A DNA stretch of 64,000 nt from Clostridium mobile (GTDB taxonomy: Bacteria; Bacillota; Clostridia; Clostridiales; Clostridiaceae), in the NCBI RefSeq assembly GCF_018918285.1, contig NZ_JAHLQF010000002.1:248001-312000 (forward strand), given 5' to 3'. The position numbers and the translations under genes are program-made. Under the pieces are notes generated by a model. That model made no database searches, was not told where the DNA came from, and was given only the letters and a program-made list of their open reading frames with translations. Numbering within the stretch: the stretch's first letter is position 1; every line of letters starts with the position of its first letter. Below are positions 32,423 through 41,495 of this stretch, piece after piece.

Positions 32423-34123
32423 ATGAGTAAAAAGTATTTAATAGTAGGTGGAGTTGCAGGTGGTGCATCTACAGCAGCAAGATTAAGAAGATTAGGGGAA
32501 GAAGATCAAATAATAATGTTCGAAAGAGATCCCCACGTATCCTTTTCAAACTGCTGTCTACCATATCATTTAAGTGGAACAGTAGAGAAGGCAGAAAGTC
32601 TAGTACTTATGCACCCAGATAAGTTTTTAGCACAATACAATATAGATGCTAGAGTTCATAATGAGGTTATAGCTATAGATAGAGCAAAAAAAGAAGTGAC
32701 AGTTAAAAATACATTAACTGGAGAAGAGTACACTGAAAGCTATGACAAATTAATATTATCTCCAGGTGCAAATGCTATAGTTCCTCCTATAAAAGGAATT
32801 GAAGATGTAAAAGTATTTACAGTAAGAAATGTTGTAGATATAGACAAGCTAAACAAATCTGTAAAAGCAATGGGAATAAGCAATATTTCAGTAATTGGAG
32901 GAGGATTTATAGGAGTTGAAGTTGCTGAGAATTTAAGAGAAGCAGGACATAATGTAACTCTAATTGAAGCGCTTCCTCATATTATGAAACCTTTTGACTA
33001 TGATATGGCTCAGATTCTTCACAAAGAAATGCATGATAAGGGTGTAAATCTAATTGTTGGAGATAAAGTAAGTGCCTTTGAAAAAGATATTGTTGTTTTA
33101 GAATCTGGTAAGAAAATAGAAGCAGGGGCAGTAGTTATGGCTATTGGTGTAACTCCAGAAACTTCACTAGCAGCTAAAGCTGGTCTTGAACTTGGAGAAA
33201 CCGGAGCTATAAAGGTAGATCAGAATTATATAACTAGCGACAAAGATATATATGCAGTTGGAGATGCTATTGAAGTATACCATGCTTTAACTGGAAAGAT
33301 AACTAGATTACCATTAGCTGGACCTGCTCAAAAACAAGCAAGACAAGTTGCTGACCATATTCATGGAAGAATTATAAGAAATACAGGCTTTATAGGATCA
33401 TCAGTAGTAAAATGTTTTGATTATAATGCAGCTTCAGTAGGTTTAAATGAAGAAATGATAGAATCACTTAAATTAGATATTAATTATGAAGTAGCTAAAG
33501 TAATTCCAGGAGATAAGGTTGGCCTAATGCCAGGATGTGAACCACTTCACTTTAAGTTGATTTTCGAAGTAACAACAGGAAAAGTATTAGGTGCTCAAGC
33601 AATTGGTAGAGGAAGTGTAGATAAGAGAGTAGATATAATTGCTACAGCTATTAAATTTGGAGCAACAGTGGACGACTTAAGAGACCTAGAATTATGCTAT
33701 GCTCCACCATTTGGAACTGCTAAGGACGTAGTTAATTTTGCAGGGTATGTTGCTACTAACCTATTGCATGGTGAATTCAAACAAGTAAGAGAAAAGGATA
33801 TAAGAGGCTTAGTTGAAAAAGGAGCTTGCATAATAGATGTAAGAGAAAAAGATGAGTATGAATTAAGTCATATAATTGGAGCTAAAAACATACCACTTAG
33901 TGAAATAAGACAAAGAATAAATGAAATACCTAAAGATGAACCAGTATATCTACACTGCAGAAGTGCTCAAAGAAGCTATAACGCATTAATGGCACTTAAA
34001 CACTTAGGATACGAAAATGTTTATAATGTTTCCGGTGGATTTATGGGAATATCCTTCTATGAGTATTTCAATGATGAGACAAAAGGAAGAGAAAAAATAG
34101 TTACAGATTATAATTTCCTATAG
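32423..34123 (+). CDS. CoA-disulfide/persulfide reductase with rhodanese domain
   Basis: A 566-residue fusion. Residues 1-450 are a pyridine nucleotide-disulfide oxidoreductase: FAD motif 'IVGGVAGGASTAARLRR', active-site Cys in 'SFSNCCLPYHLSG' (C44) and NAD(P)H motif 'ISVIGGGFIGVEVAENL'. Residues ~465-545 are a rhodanese domain with catalytic Cys in 'HCRSAQRS' (C512). The architecture equals CoADR-RHD/Npsr proteins, which reduce CoA persulfide or polysulfide with NADH. In this sulfur cluster it could process sulfane sulfur delivered by the TsuA-TusA system. The ribosome-binding site is GGAGGGG. Confidence 0.92.
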   Translation: MSKKYLIVGGVAGGASTAARLRRLGEEDQIIMFERDPHVSFSNCCLPYHLSGTVEKAESLVLMHPDKFLAQYNIDARVHNEVIAIDRAKKEVTVKNTLTGEEYTESYDKLILSPGANAIVPPIKGIEDVKVFTVRNVVDIDKLNKSVKAMGISNISVIGGGFIGVEVAENLREAGHNVTLIEALPHIMKPFDYDMAQILHKEMHDKGVNLIVGDKVSAFEKDIVVLESGKKIEAGAVVMAIGVTPETSLAAKAGLELGETGAIKVDQNYITSDKDIYAVGDAIEVYHALTGKITRLPLAGPAQKQARQVADHIHGRIIRNTGFIGSSVVKCFDYNAASVGLNEEMIESLKLDINYEVAKVIPGDKVGLMPGCEPLHFKLIFEVTTGKVLGAQAIGRGSVDKRVDIIATAIKFGATVDDLRDLELCYAPPFGTAKDVVNFAGYVATNLLHGEFKQVREKDIRGLVEKGACIIDVREKDEYELSHIIGAKNIPLSEIRQRINEIPKDEPVYLHCRSAQRSYNALMALKHLGYENVYNVSGGFMGISFYEYFNDETKGREKIVTDYNFL

Positions 34124-34216
34124 GATGAACTTAAGTGCAAGTCTAATTACAGTTTAACTAACAGGGTTAGGCTTGCACAAAAAATTAAAAATTAGAAATA
34201 AGGAAGTGGAAGGAAT
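34124..34216 (+). other. hairpin between the reductase and transporter genes
   Basis: GTGCAAGTCTAA (about 34136) pairs with TTAGGCTTGCAC, then an A-run. On the plus strand it lacks a T-run, so it may be a processing site or weak terminator. Confidence 0.4.
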
Positions 34217-35539
34217 ATGAGTAACTCAACAGAAATAGTAACTAAATCAAGTCCTGCCAAGGGAAGGGCTACAAAGGCAACTATAAATAAGACACAGGCA
34301 TTTGTTGGATTTGCAATTTTAATAGCTATGCTTGCTTTTGCCGCATTGCAATCTGAAAAGAATCCAAAATTAGGATTGTTTTTAATAACTGGACTAGCAA
34401 TTGGATATTTAATGCAAAGATCAAGATTTGGATTTGCAGGGGGGGTAAGAAGGCTATATGTAACTGGAGAATCAAGCTTAACAAAAGCATTACTGTTTTT
34501 GCTTACCATCTCATTAATAATGACAGCAGCATACCACTATGGTTCATATCTTAATGGTGCTCAGGTTGCCTATAAAGCTGCAGAGGGAGCTAAGATAATA
34601 GCAGGAACTCAAAATGTTGAACCCATTAGTCTTTTAGCTATATTAGGTGGAATAGTATTTGGTATAGGTATGATGCTAGGTGGAGGATGTGCTTCTGGAA
34701 CGCTTACAGACGTAGGTGAAGGTGAAGGAAGAGCATTAATAGTTTTATTCTTTTTTGTAACAGGATCAGTATGGGGAGCACATGATCTGGCTTGGTGGAA
34801 AAGTACTTTCCTTAATTCTTGGAGTGAAAGGGTTTATTTGCCAGAGGTTTTTGGTTATATGGGAGCTATAATAATTTCATTATTAGGATTTTTAGGAATT
34901 TATGTTTTTGCAAAATGGTATGAAAATAAGAGAAAAAGAGAAAATACGCTTATTCCATTAGAATACGCAGAGTGGGAAAAAGAATTAGAAGAACCAGCTA
35001 CATACAAGTTCTTTAGCAAAGAAACTTATCACAAGTTCTTTGTAAAAAGATGGTCTTTTTATACTGGAGCAGTACTTTTATCAGTTATGTTTATGGTAGT
35101 ATTACTTTCATCAGGTAAGAGCTGGGGAGTAACTTCTACTTTTGTACACTGGGGAGCTTGGATATATGAATCAGTAGGATTAATTGATGTTTCAAACTGG
35201 TCTTATTTTGCCAAGGATATGAAGACTATAAACGCAGGGTTTATGAACGATCCAGGTTCAATGAGAAACTTAGGAATAATTGTAGGTGCTTTAATATCTC
35301 CATTATTAGCAGGACACTTCTCATTTAAGAGAGGCTTTAAATTTAAAGATATTATTTTCTATGCAATAGGTGGAATACTTATGGGATACGGTGCAAGGCT
35401 TTCAACTGGATGTAATATAGGAGCGTTGTATTCAGCAATATGTAATTTATCCTTATCAGGATGGACATTTATGATAGCTTTAACTATTGGAGGAATAATT
35501 GGAGTGGACTTAGTTAAGAAGTTTAATATTTCAATGTAA
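34217..35539 (+). CDS. YeeE/YedE (TsuA-like) sulfur transporter, full length
   Basis: A 440-residue membrane protein with about ten hydrophobic segments. 'GMMLGGGCASGTLTDVGEGEG' and 'GYGARLSTGCNIGALYSAICNLSLSGW' are the two conserved Cys motifs of TsuA-like transporters. It is a fused homologue of the split pair at 26627 and 27578. It follows the persulfide reductase and probably shares its transcript, suggesting import of thiosulfate or another reduced sulfur compound. The YedE name is also used for putative selenium transporters, but no selenium gene is nearby. Confidence 0.88.
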   Translation: MSNSTEIVTKSSPAKGRATKATINKTQAFVGFAILIAMLAFAALQSEKNPKLGLFLITGLAIGYLMQRSRFGFAGGVRRLYVTGESSLTKALLFLLTISLIMTAAYHYGSYLNGAQVAYKAAEGAKIIAGTQNVEPISLLAILGGIVFGIGMMLGGGCASGTLTDVGEGEGRALIVLFFFVTGSVWGAHDLAWWKSTFLNSWSERVYLPEVFGYMGAIIISLLGFLGIYVFAKWYENKRKRENTLIPLEYAEWEKELEEPATYKFFSKETYHKFFVKRWSFYTGAVLLSVMFMVVLLSSGKSWGVTSTFVHWGAWIYESVGLIDVSNWSYFAKDMKTINAGFMNDPGSMRNLGIIVGALISPLLAGHFSFKRGFKFKDIIFYAIGGILMGYGARLSTGCNIGALYSAICNLSLSGWTFMIALTIGGIIGVDLVKKFNISM

Positions 35540-35575
35540 TTTTATATTGAAATTATATAATAGATTTTTATGATA

Positions 35576-35644
35576 GGAATAACAAAGAATGGTCTATATC
35601 TTACTTTTAAATGGTATTGTAAGGTATAGGTTATTCTTTTTTTC
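35576..35644 (+). terminator. terminator after the TsuA-like gene
   Basis: GGAATAAC and CTATATCTTAC pair with GTAAGGTATAG and GTTATTC across a bulge, followed by seven T residues. Confidence 0.8.
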
Positions 35645-35673
35645 TTACATAGATAAAAAAGCTAAGTAAAAAG

Positions 35674-35714
35674 AAAGCTTCAGGTGAAAAAATAATTCAT
35701 CTGAAGCTTTTATT
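35674..35714. terminator. hairpin with the AAGCTTCAGGTGA arm
   Basis: AAAGCTTCAGGTGAA pairs with TTCATCTGAAGCTTT. It lies between convergent genes and has T- and A-rich flanks. It is one of three near-identical hairpins (26469, 57969). Confidence 0.8.
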
Positions 35715-35764
35715 TTGATATATTTTCTAGGAAATAATATCATTAGATAAGGAAAGGATTAAAT

Positions 35765-37117
35765 TCATAAGTCTTTATGCAGATAAGGGAAAATAAATGT
35801 GATTATGGGTAACAGGTAGCATAATACTGCATAAGGCGCATATGCTGCAGTTGGAATCCCAGTTGTTATAAAAATAAATAATGAATTTACATTCCATGGA
35901 ATAAGAGGAGCAATAACCATTCCAGTATCTGTTATAGTTCTAGCTAAAGTGGTATTTTCAATTCCTAATTCGCTATACTTGTCCTTTAAAAGTTTTCCAG
36001 GAAGTATTATACCAACACTTTGGTCACTTATAGCTGTTAATACACTACTTATAAATCCGGTCTTTAAAATAAGTTCTTCCTTTGACTTAATTCTTAGTGT
36101 TATTCTTTTAATTATAGGTATTATAAGTCCTGTTTCTTGAAACAGGCTACTTAGGCTGATTGCACCTGCTATTATAAGCAATACGGATATCATAGATATC
36201 ATACCACCACTAACTAGCACTGTGTTTAAGTCGACAGAATTGGTGTTTACTCTGTAACCAGTAAATATGACAATAATAATATCATTAAAGTTCGCTTTCT
36301 GTAAACCAATTGAAATAATTATTCCAGAAGTTAAGGCTAAAGATACTGATTTTACCATATTCATTCCTAAAAATGACATAATTATAATGCTTAAAGGTAA
36401 AAGTAATAATAATGGTGAAACAACAAAGTTTTCATTAATAGCTGAGGCAAGGTTATCTATATTAGAATTTACAAGAACTATACTATATTTTTTTCCTATA
36501 AAATAATATAGTAATCCTGATACCAAATAAGCTGGAAGTAAAGTCTTTAGTATGGGTATAAAAGCTTCTTTGTAACTTATTTTTACGGTTTCAAGTGTGA
36601 GATTAAAAAGACTTGATATTGGCGAAATTTTATCTGCGATAAAAGCTCCTGAAACTATAGCGCCTAAAAGAATATGGTTAGGAATTTCAAATATTTTTGA
36701 CAATCCCAGTAATGCAATTCCTATACTACTAATAGTTCCAAATGCTGTGCCCATAAATACTGAAACTATGGATGTAAGAACAAAAGCGGCAAATAGAAAA
36801 TTCGTTCCCTGCATATATTTAAGTCCATAGTATAACATAGTTGGTACAACTCCTGAAGCCATCCATATAGAAATCATAGCACCAATTAACGCCATTAAAA
36901 TGAACAGTGATTTATATTCACAAAAACCTTTTTTTATCATATTAAAAAGTTCAGTTATGGAAAATCCACTTTTTATAAATAAGAATGAAGCAACAACTAT
37001 ACTTGAAAGGAAACTATAAAATAGAAATATTCCCGATATAACACAGATGGTAATTGAAATAAGTGTAAATATTAAAATAATATAAGTATATTTTTCAGAA
37101 ATTTTATTTTCTCCCAT
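35765..37117 (-). CDS. nhaC: NhaC-family Na+/H+ antiporter
   Basis: A 450-residue membrane protein with about 12 hydrophobic segments. 'VFMGTAFGTISSIGIALLGLSKIFEIPNHILLGAIVSGAFIADKISPISS' is the core of the NhaC superfamily, and 'TGFISSVLTAISDQSVGIILPGKLL' with 'DTGMVIAPLIPWN' are later conserved half-repeats. NhaC proteins exchange Na+ for H+ or act on organic-acid counter-ions such as malate/lactate. It lies 39 bases downstream of a TetR gene, probably in the same operon, and may be repressed by it. Confidence 0.9.
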   Translation of the reverse strand: MGENKISEKYTYIILIFTLISITICVISGIFLFYSFLSSIVVASFLFIKSGFSITELFNMIKKGFCEYKSLFILMALIGAMISIWMASGVVPTMLYYGLKYMQGTNFLFAAFVLTSIVSVFMGTAFGTISSIGIALLGLSKIFEIPNHILLGAIVSGAFIADKISPISSLFNLTLETVKISYKEAFIPILKTLLPAYLVSGLLYYFIGKKYSIVLVNSNIDNLASAINENFVVSPLLLLLPLSIIIMSFLGMNMVKSVSLALTSGIIISIGLQKANFNDIIIVIFTGYRVNTNSVDLNTVLVSGGMISMISVLLIIAGAISLSSLFQETGLIIPIIKRITLRIKSKEELILKTGFISSVLTAISDQSVGIILPGKLLKDKYSELGIENTTLARTITDTGMVIAPLIPWNVNSLFIFITTGIPTAAYAPYAVLCYLLPIITFIFPYLHKDL

Positions 37118-37156
37118 ATACCCTCCTATATTTTATTAAATTAAATTTTTAACACT

Positions 37157-37726
37157 TTAGTCATTTAATAAACCATTCCAATATATTTCCCAAGAAATTT
37201 GAAATTTTTGATTAAACCTTTCAACGCCACCATATATTAATGCTACTAATAGACCATCTAATAAGGTCATAAAAGAAAGAGTAGCTCTGCTCACCTTATC
37301 TGAAAAAACTTTTGTATTTAAAAATAATTCATTTAATAAGTTTTCAAGTTCTAAAAAATATAGCTTAAAATTCTTAAGAACTTTTTCTTTCAAATGGAAT
37401 GGGGGCATATAACACATACGTAACACAAATTTCATATTGTATTCCTCATTGTTTACATATCGTTCTTTGAATTCTAAAATAAAATCTTCTAAATAACTCT
37501 TTAAGTCAGGTTTGTAATGAGTAAAAAAATGGTGTAAAAAATTCATTTCTTCATTAATAACTTCATCCATGACTGTAAGAAACAATTCATCTTTATTTTT
37601 GAAATGAGAATAAATTGATTGTTTTTTAATTCCAACTTCTTCAGCAATATCAAAAAGTGAAGTGCCATCATACCCTTTCTCGGTGAAATTTAATAATGCA
37701 GCTTTTTTTATTTGTGTAATAGTCAT
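37157..37726 (-). CDS. TetR-family regulator
   Basis: A 189-residue regulator. Residues 1-50 form the TetR HTH ('AALLNFTEKGYDGTSLFDIAEEVGIKKQSIYSHFKNKDELF') and the rest is the helical ligand/dimer domain. The palindrome CTTACGACCGTTCGTAAG overlaps its promoter, 12 bases upstream of the start, and is the likely operator. It is followed by the antiporter gene. The ligand is unknown. Confidence 0.92.
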   Translation of the reverse strand: MTITQIKKAALLNFTEKGYDGTSLFDIAEEVGIKKQSIYSHFKNKDELFLTVMDEVINEEMNFLHHFFTHYKPDLKSYLEDFILEFKERYVNNEEYNMKFVLRMCYMPPFHLKEKVLKNFKLYFLELENLLNELFLNTKVFSDKVSRATLSFMTLLDGLLVALIYGGVERFNQKFQISWEIYWNGLLND

Positions 37727-37737
37727 TCAATCATCTC

Positions 37738-37755
37738 CTTACGACCGTTCGTAAG
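37738..37755. promoter_or_regulatory. TetR operator candidate
   Basis: CTTACGACCGTTCGTAAG is an 18-bp near-perfect inverted repeat (ACGAAC/CTTACG type). TATAAT just beyond it on the minus strand would be partly covered by a bound repressor. Confidence 0.65.
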
Positions 37756-38168
37756 TTTATTGTATAATGACTATTTTAGAAAGTCAAGCTTTGGTTAATT
37801 TGTAAAAATAATGCATAACCTCACCTTATAAAGAGTGTAGAGAATTTTTATGTCCTAAGACTTTACTAAGGAATATAGAGTTTGAAGAGAATAAATACTA
37901 TTGATTTTGTGTCTTTCTTACTTAACACATCAAAAAGACGTTTTTTGTCCTGTGGTGAAACACAAAAGGCCATCACTTTTGACTGCAAAATGGTGGCCTT
38001 TAATCTTTCCTCACACTTCGGAGCAACTTACCATGAAATAAATTATTTTGTTTACCGTGGTGAGCACAGCTTGTGGGGGATTGGGCCGAAGTTATCTATT
38101 TGAGTAAAAGTTTATCACGTAACTTATATCAGTGAATGAAGGTATTCAAGTATATCATCACGGTGGTG
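37756..38168. other. non-coding stretch with one terminator hairpin
   Basis: No convincing gene in this ~410-base gap; an apparent 73-codon frame (37882-38103) lies across the hairpin and lacks a ribosome-binding site. AAAGGCCATCAC (from 37965) and GTGGCCTTT (to 38001) form the terminator of the minus-strand lipoprotein operon. A second inverted repeat in CCGTGGTGAGCACAGC near 38058 is weak. Base composition shifts here toward higher GC. Confidence 0.5.
37965..38001 (-). terminator. terminator of the HTH/lipoprotein operon
   Basis: Arms AAAGGCCACCATTTTG / CAAAAGTGATGGCCTTT on the minus strand, followed by TTGTGTTT. Confidence 0.75.
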
Positions 38169-38678
38169 TTATTCACCGGCTAAGGAAATCAGAAAATCCA
38201 TCACATCATCAGAAACTTCATAATAGTAGGTCAAATATTCGGAGGGAACTGGAAAGTTCTTTACAGTATCAGGCGATACCTGCATCATAATCATATGCGT
38301 ATCTTTGTAAACCGTAATATCAAATAGTTTTTCCAGTGACCCGTTGTTATATCTTGCGGCAGGCGTTTTATAGGATGTGATAATGTATTGTGGTTCATAT
38401 TCTTTCAATTTTTCTTGTATTTCTTCCTGCTGGTCTGTGTATTCCATAGGATCAATGCATAATTTATTGAACTGGAACAATGTTTCTTTGTTCTCAATGG
38501 TGTTAATCAATGCTTTATCTGCCGCATATACCTCTAGCCTCGAAAGCCGTTGTAAATCTTCGGCGGTATATTCTTTATTGTTTGTGGAGGCTCCAGTGGT
38601 ATATTCTTTATTGGAACACCCACTCAAAATCATAATCAATAATGATAAAACCACAAGCATAATTATCTTTTTATTCAT
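38169..38678 (-). CDS. lipoprotein of unknown function
   Basis: A 169-residue lipoprotein: signal peptide with hydrophobic core 5-17 and lipobox 'ILSGC' (Cys at about 21). The mature domain contains 'KALINTIENKETLFQFNKLCIDPMEYTDQQEEIQEKLKEYEPQYIITSYKTPAA', a mixed alpha/beta pattern seen in DUF5301/DUF4825-like lipoproteins. I am not sure of the family. It overlaps the end of the membrane-HTH gene by four bases, so both are one operon. Its DNA is richer in G+C and uses different codons from its neighbours, suggesting transfer from another Firmicute lineage. Confidence 0.78.
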   Translation of the reverse strand: MNKKIIMLVVLSLLIMILSGCSNKEYTTGASTNNKEYTAEDLQRLSRLEVYAADKALINTIENKETLFQFNKLCIDPMEYTDQQEEIQEKLKEYEPQYIITSYKTPAARYNNGSLEKLFDITVYKDTHMIMMQVSPDTVKNFPVPSEYLTYYYEVSDDVMDFLISLAGE

Positions 38679-39574
38679 TTTGAATTCCTACCTTCCATCA
38701 ATAATTTGCAAACAGTTACCAGCAAGGCACAGAACAATGCTATAATTGGCATAACCGGGCTCCAAGCGTTTACGACAATACCTATTACCACAGCAATGGC
38801 GGTTACAGGCAATGCAACATAAACCCATGCAAACCTACCCCTGCTGCTTTTCGTTTCTATATACTCTGCGTTCCGAGCAATCATGTTTTCCGCCTGCATA
38901 AACAAACCAGCCAAAATGAAAAGTGCTATCCATAACGCATTGATAACCCATGACAAAGCGATGCCAATATTGCTGCCAAGAAAGTTCATTGTTACCAACG
39001 TAATTCCTGGACCGAGAACCAAGAGGATAACACCTGCGATAATCATTACAACATATCGCTTACGGTTTTTTTCATATTCCATGCGAAAATCTTTGATAAT
39101 TGCATCATCAAAGAGTAGTTGTTTTTTTGCAATCTCTTTGTAACGTTTGGGCTGAAATATATGCCATACCAATACAGCAATACCTAAAACCATAGTAATC
39201 CAATATGGCAATAGTGCGATTTCTTTATCAGGAATAACACTGATGAATAGATTACATAGAATAATCAGACTAACGCCTATTGTAATCCGCTTTGCTCCTT
39301 GACGCTTATAGGACAGAAAGCCATTTATCATTTCACGGCTAACATAATATCCTATGTCCTGTTGTTTTTCATCAGTGGAACCCTCTTTTAACAGGTAGTC
39401 TAAGGTAACACCGAATATAGTGCTAATCTGCAATAGCTTATCTGTTTCCGGCATCCCTTTATCACTTTCCCATTTGCTGACAGCTTGTCGTGAAACATCT
39501 AAGTGTTGAGCAAATTCTTCTTGAGAATAGCCATGCTCTTTTCTAAGAGCTTTTAATTTTTGACCAAATGTCAA
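38675..39574 (-). CDS. XRE-family regulator with transmembrane C-terminal domain
   Basis: A 299-residue protein from the TTG at 39574, which has AAAGGGGTGAGG upstream; the frame is open to 39652. The N-terminal HTH ('FGQKLKALRKEHGYSQEEFAQHLDVSRQAVSKWESDKGMPETDKLLQISTIFGVTLDYLL') is an XRE/HTH_3 domain of the kind found in antimicrobial-peptide and membrane-stress regulators. It is followed by about five hydrophobic segments (residues ~105-285). It overlaps the lipoprotein gene. Base composition is unlike the flanks. Membrane-tethered repressors of this layout are widespread in Clostridia, but the signal is unknown. Confidence 0.87.
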   Translation of the reverse strand: MTFGQKLKALRKEHGYSQEEFAQHLDVSRQAVSKWESDKGMPETDKLLQISTIFGVTLDYLLKEGSTDEKQQDIGYYVSREMINGFLSYKRQGAKRITIGVSLIILCNLFISVIPDKEIALLPYWITMVLGIAVLVWHIFQPKRYKEIAKKQLLFDDAIIKDFRMEYEKNRKRYVVMIIAGVILLVLGPGITLVTMNFLGSNIGIALSWVINALWIALFILAGLFMQAENMIARNAEYIETKSSRGRFAWVYVALPVTAIAVVIGIVVNAWSPVMPIIALFCALLVTVCKLLMEGRNSK

Positions 39575-39711
39575 TAACCTCACCCCTTTCTGTATTTCAT
39601 TATAGATAATATATCGGAGGTACACAACCAACTTGGCGTTTCCTCGTGTCAACTTGAAGTTGCATTATAAAAATATAAAGGAAATGACTATCTTAAACAA
39701 TGAAATAGATG

Positions 39712-39763
39712 AAAAGCACATGTATTTTTTATTAATTCATAGGATTAAATACATGTGCTTTAT
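39712..39763. terminator. long palindromic hairpin, 39.71-39.76 kb
   Basis: AAAGCACATGTATTT and AAATACATGTGCTTT are perfect arms with a 20-base loop, followed by TATTTTAAT. It separates the HTH operon promoter region from the transposon end. Confidence 0.75.
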
Positions 39764-39828
39764 TTTAATATTTACTATCTATAATTTTTTTATATTCTAT
39801 TTATAATTGTATTTTTAAAATATAATTT

Positions 39829-39938
39829 ATCCGATGACTACCATCCGTAATACTCCCATCGTACTTTGTGAAAGCGATTCACATAAAATCAAAGATTTTA
39901 GTTCTCTGATTTTCTACAAGTGAGAAATATTAGAACTG
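39829..39938 (-). repeat. 3' half of the dispersed repeat, joined to the tnpB element (copy E)
   Basis: Read on the minus strand, it ends in the same CATCGGAT as copies A-D and shares the middle segment of copy D (AAAATCTTTGATTTTATGTG and on). It lacks the 5' hairpin half; beyond 39938 it continues into sequence leading from tnpB. It probably represents the right end of the tnpB element. Confidence 0.8.
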
Positions 39939-40153
39939 TTGACCCTAACATCACGTCATAGTGTAATATAAAAATGAGCTTGAATATATTAACAAAAACT
40001 CATGGTCGGCGGAGTGTTAGATAGTATTAATAGCTTTAAAAGTGAACTACTACCACTTACTTTGTTGAAGTGATAGCTTCGTGGTCAATATTCCTATTGG
40101 AACAAGTTTACTCACGCTCAAAAGGTCGAACCAACCTCGTTATAATACCAAAA
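39939..40153 (-). ncRNA. possible omega/right-end RNA region downstream of tnpB
   Basis: About 215 bases between the tnpB stop and the conserved right end. Known TnpB guide RNAs come from the 3' end of the gene and its right end, with the guide taken from flanking DNA. Hairpins are visible (for example ATAGCTTC / GAAGTGATAG). The RNA itself was not shown, so this is an inference from position. Confidence 0.4.
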
Positions 40154-41242
40154 TTACATTACTAATTTCAGTAGATTTTTACTAGCATTTATATCTCTAT
40201 CATGGTACGTACCACAATTAGGACATATCCATTCTCTAAGTGCAAAGTTCTTTACTTCTATATTTTTATAGCCACATTCAGAACATAATTGAGAACTAGC
40301 ATAATTGCTGGGAGCTATTATAAGCTCTCTCCCATACCAATCCGATTTATACTCTAACATTGCTCTAAATTCTGACCAACTTACTTCGCCTATTACTTTA
40401 GCCAACTTTTTGTTTTTCATCATATTCTTTACTTTCAAGTCCTCAATAACTATAGATTGATTCTCTCTAATAAGTTTAGTTGAGAACTTGTGCAAGAAGT
40501 CTTTTCTCTGATTAGATATTTTCTCATGTAACTTAGCCACCTTTAGTCTAGCTTTTTCCCTATTATTACTACCTTTTTGTTTCCTTGATAAGTCCCTTTG
40601 TAACTTTGCTAACCTCAATTCAGATTTCCTAAACCATTTAGGATTAGGTTCTTTATGACCGTTAGAACATATTGCAAAATCCTTTAATCCAACATCAATA
40701 CCTATCTTTGTATCAATTTTCTGTAACTTTATATTTTCTGTATCAGCTAAAATTGATATATAGTATTTTCCACTTGGAGTTTTTGAGATAGTGCAACTTT
40801 TGATAAGACCGTTTAGTTTTCTATGTTCTTTTATCTTAATCATAGATTTTAATTTAGGAATTTTAATATATCCATTTTCAATGTATACAGTACCTTTTTG
40901 ATTATTAGTTGTATAACTATGATAATTACTTTTCTTACTTTTGAATTTTGGAAACCCTACAGACTTATCTCTAAAAAAGTTTTTATATGCCTTGTCTAAG
41001 TTTAATTGTTCATTAGCTAATGCAAGACTATCAACTTCTTTAAGCCACTCGAATTCTTTTTTATACTGTGCAGGTGTAGGATACTTAATTTTCTTAACAT
41101 CCAAATCCTTATTTTCTTCATAGGATTTTATCCTGTCTGCTAACATCTGATTATATATAAACCTACTACAACCAAAAGTTTTTGCTAGATATATTTGTTG
41201 TTCTTCATTTGGATAAATTCTATATTTATAAGCTTTTAACAT
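40154..41242 (-). CDS. tnpB: IS200/IS605-family TnpB RNA-guided nuclease
   Basis: A 362-residue TnpB with intact catalytic residues: RuvC-I Asp in '[10 protein letters not shown]' (D183), RuvC-II Glu in 'IVIEDLKV' (E267) and RuvC-III Asp in '[10 protein letters not shown]' (D350). The zinc ribbon is CSEC and CPNC (C320, C323, C340, C343). The N-terminal HTH/wedge part '[32 protein letters not shown]' is typical. No tnpA is nearby. TnpB of this type is a guide-RNA-directed DNA nuclease. Length is normal for the family, so the gene is probably functional. Confidence 0.95.
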   Translation of the reverse strand: MLKAYKYRIYPNEEQQIYLAKTFGCSRFIYNQMLADRIKSYEENKDLDVKKIKYPTPAQYKKEFEWLKEVDSLALANEQLNLDKAYKNFFRDKSVGFPKFKSKKSNYHSYTTNNQKGTVYIENGYIKIPKLKSMIKIKEHRKLNGLIKSCTISKTPSGKYYISILADTENIKLQKIDTKIGIDVGLKDFAICSNGHKEPNPKWFRKSELRLAKLQRDLSRKQKGSNNREKARLKVAKLHEKISNQRKDFLHKFSTKLIRENQSIVIEDLKVKNMMKNKKLAKVIGEVSWSEFRAMLEYKSDWYGRELIIAPSNYASSQLCSECGYKNIEVKNFALREWICPNCGTYHDRDINASKNLLKLVM

Positions 41243-41495
41243 ATCCTCACCTCATTTCACACCTTAATTTTCTATATATTTTTTAAGTATATCTATAGTC
41301 ATGTCACCAATTATTATAATACAATAACTTCTCTTCTATACCTTATAGCTAATACTAATCGATAACACTACCTTTCAGCTAATATAATTGATTATAATTT
41401 GTCATACTTGTTGCCTTTCGGCAAGTGCTATTCATCTACCACTTATAGAAGAAGGGAGAATTTCGCACAATTACATTAAATTTAGAGGTGTAGCA
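41243..41495. other. region between tnpB and the MerR-type gene
   Basis: Holds the tnpB upstream region and a hairpin TTGCCTTTCGGCAA (about 41410) followed by CCACTTATAGAAGAAGGGAG. The latter resembles the CCCACTTGTAGAAGATGGGAG part of the dispersed repeat and may be another IS605-type end. No gene seen. Confidence 0.45.

Noticed and set aside
37882-38103. 73-codon open frame on the plus strand
   Set aside because: It spans the terminator hairpin of the opposite operon, has no ribosome-binding site, and its product looks like translated non-coding sequence.
39829-40153. CRISPR-like array beside tnpB
   Set aside because: The hairpins and repeat end occur once here; there is no series of regularly spaced direct repeats.
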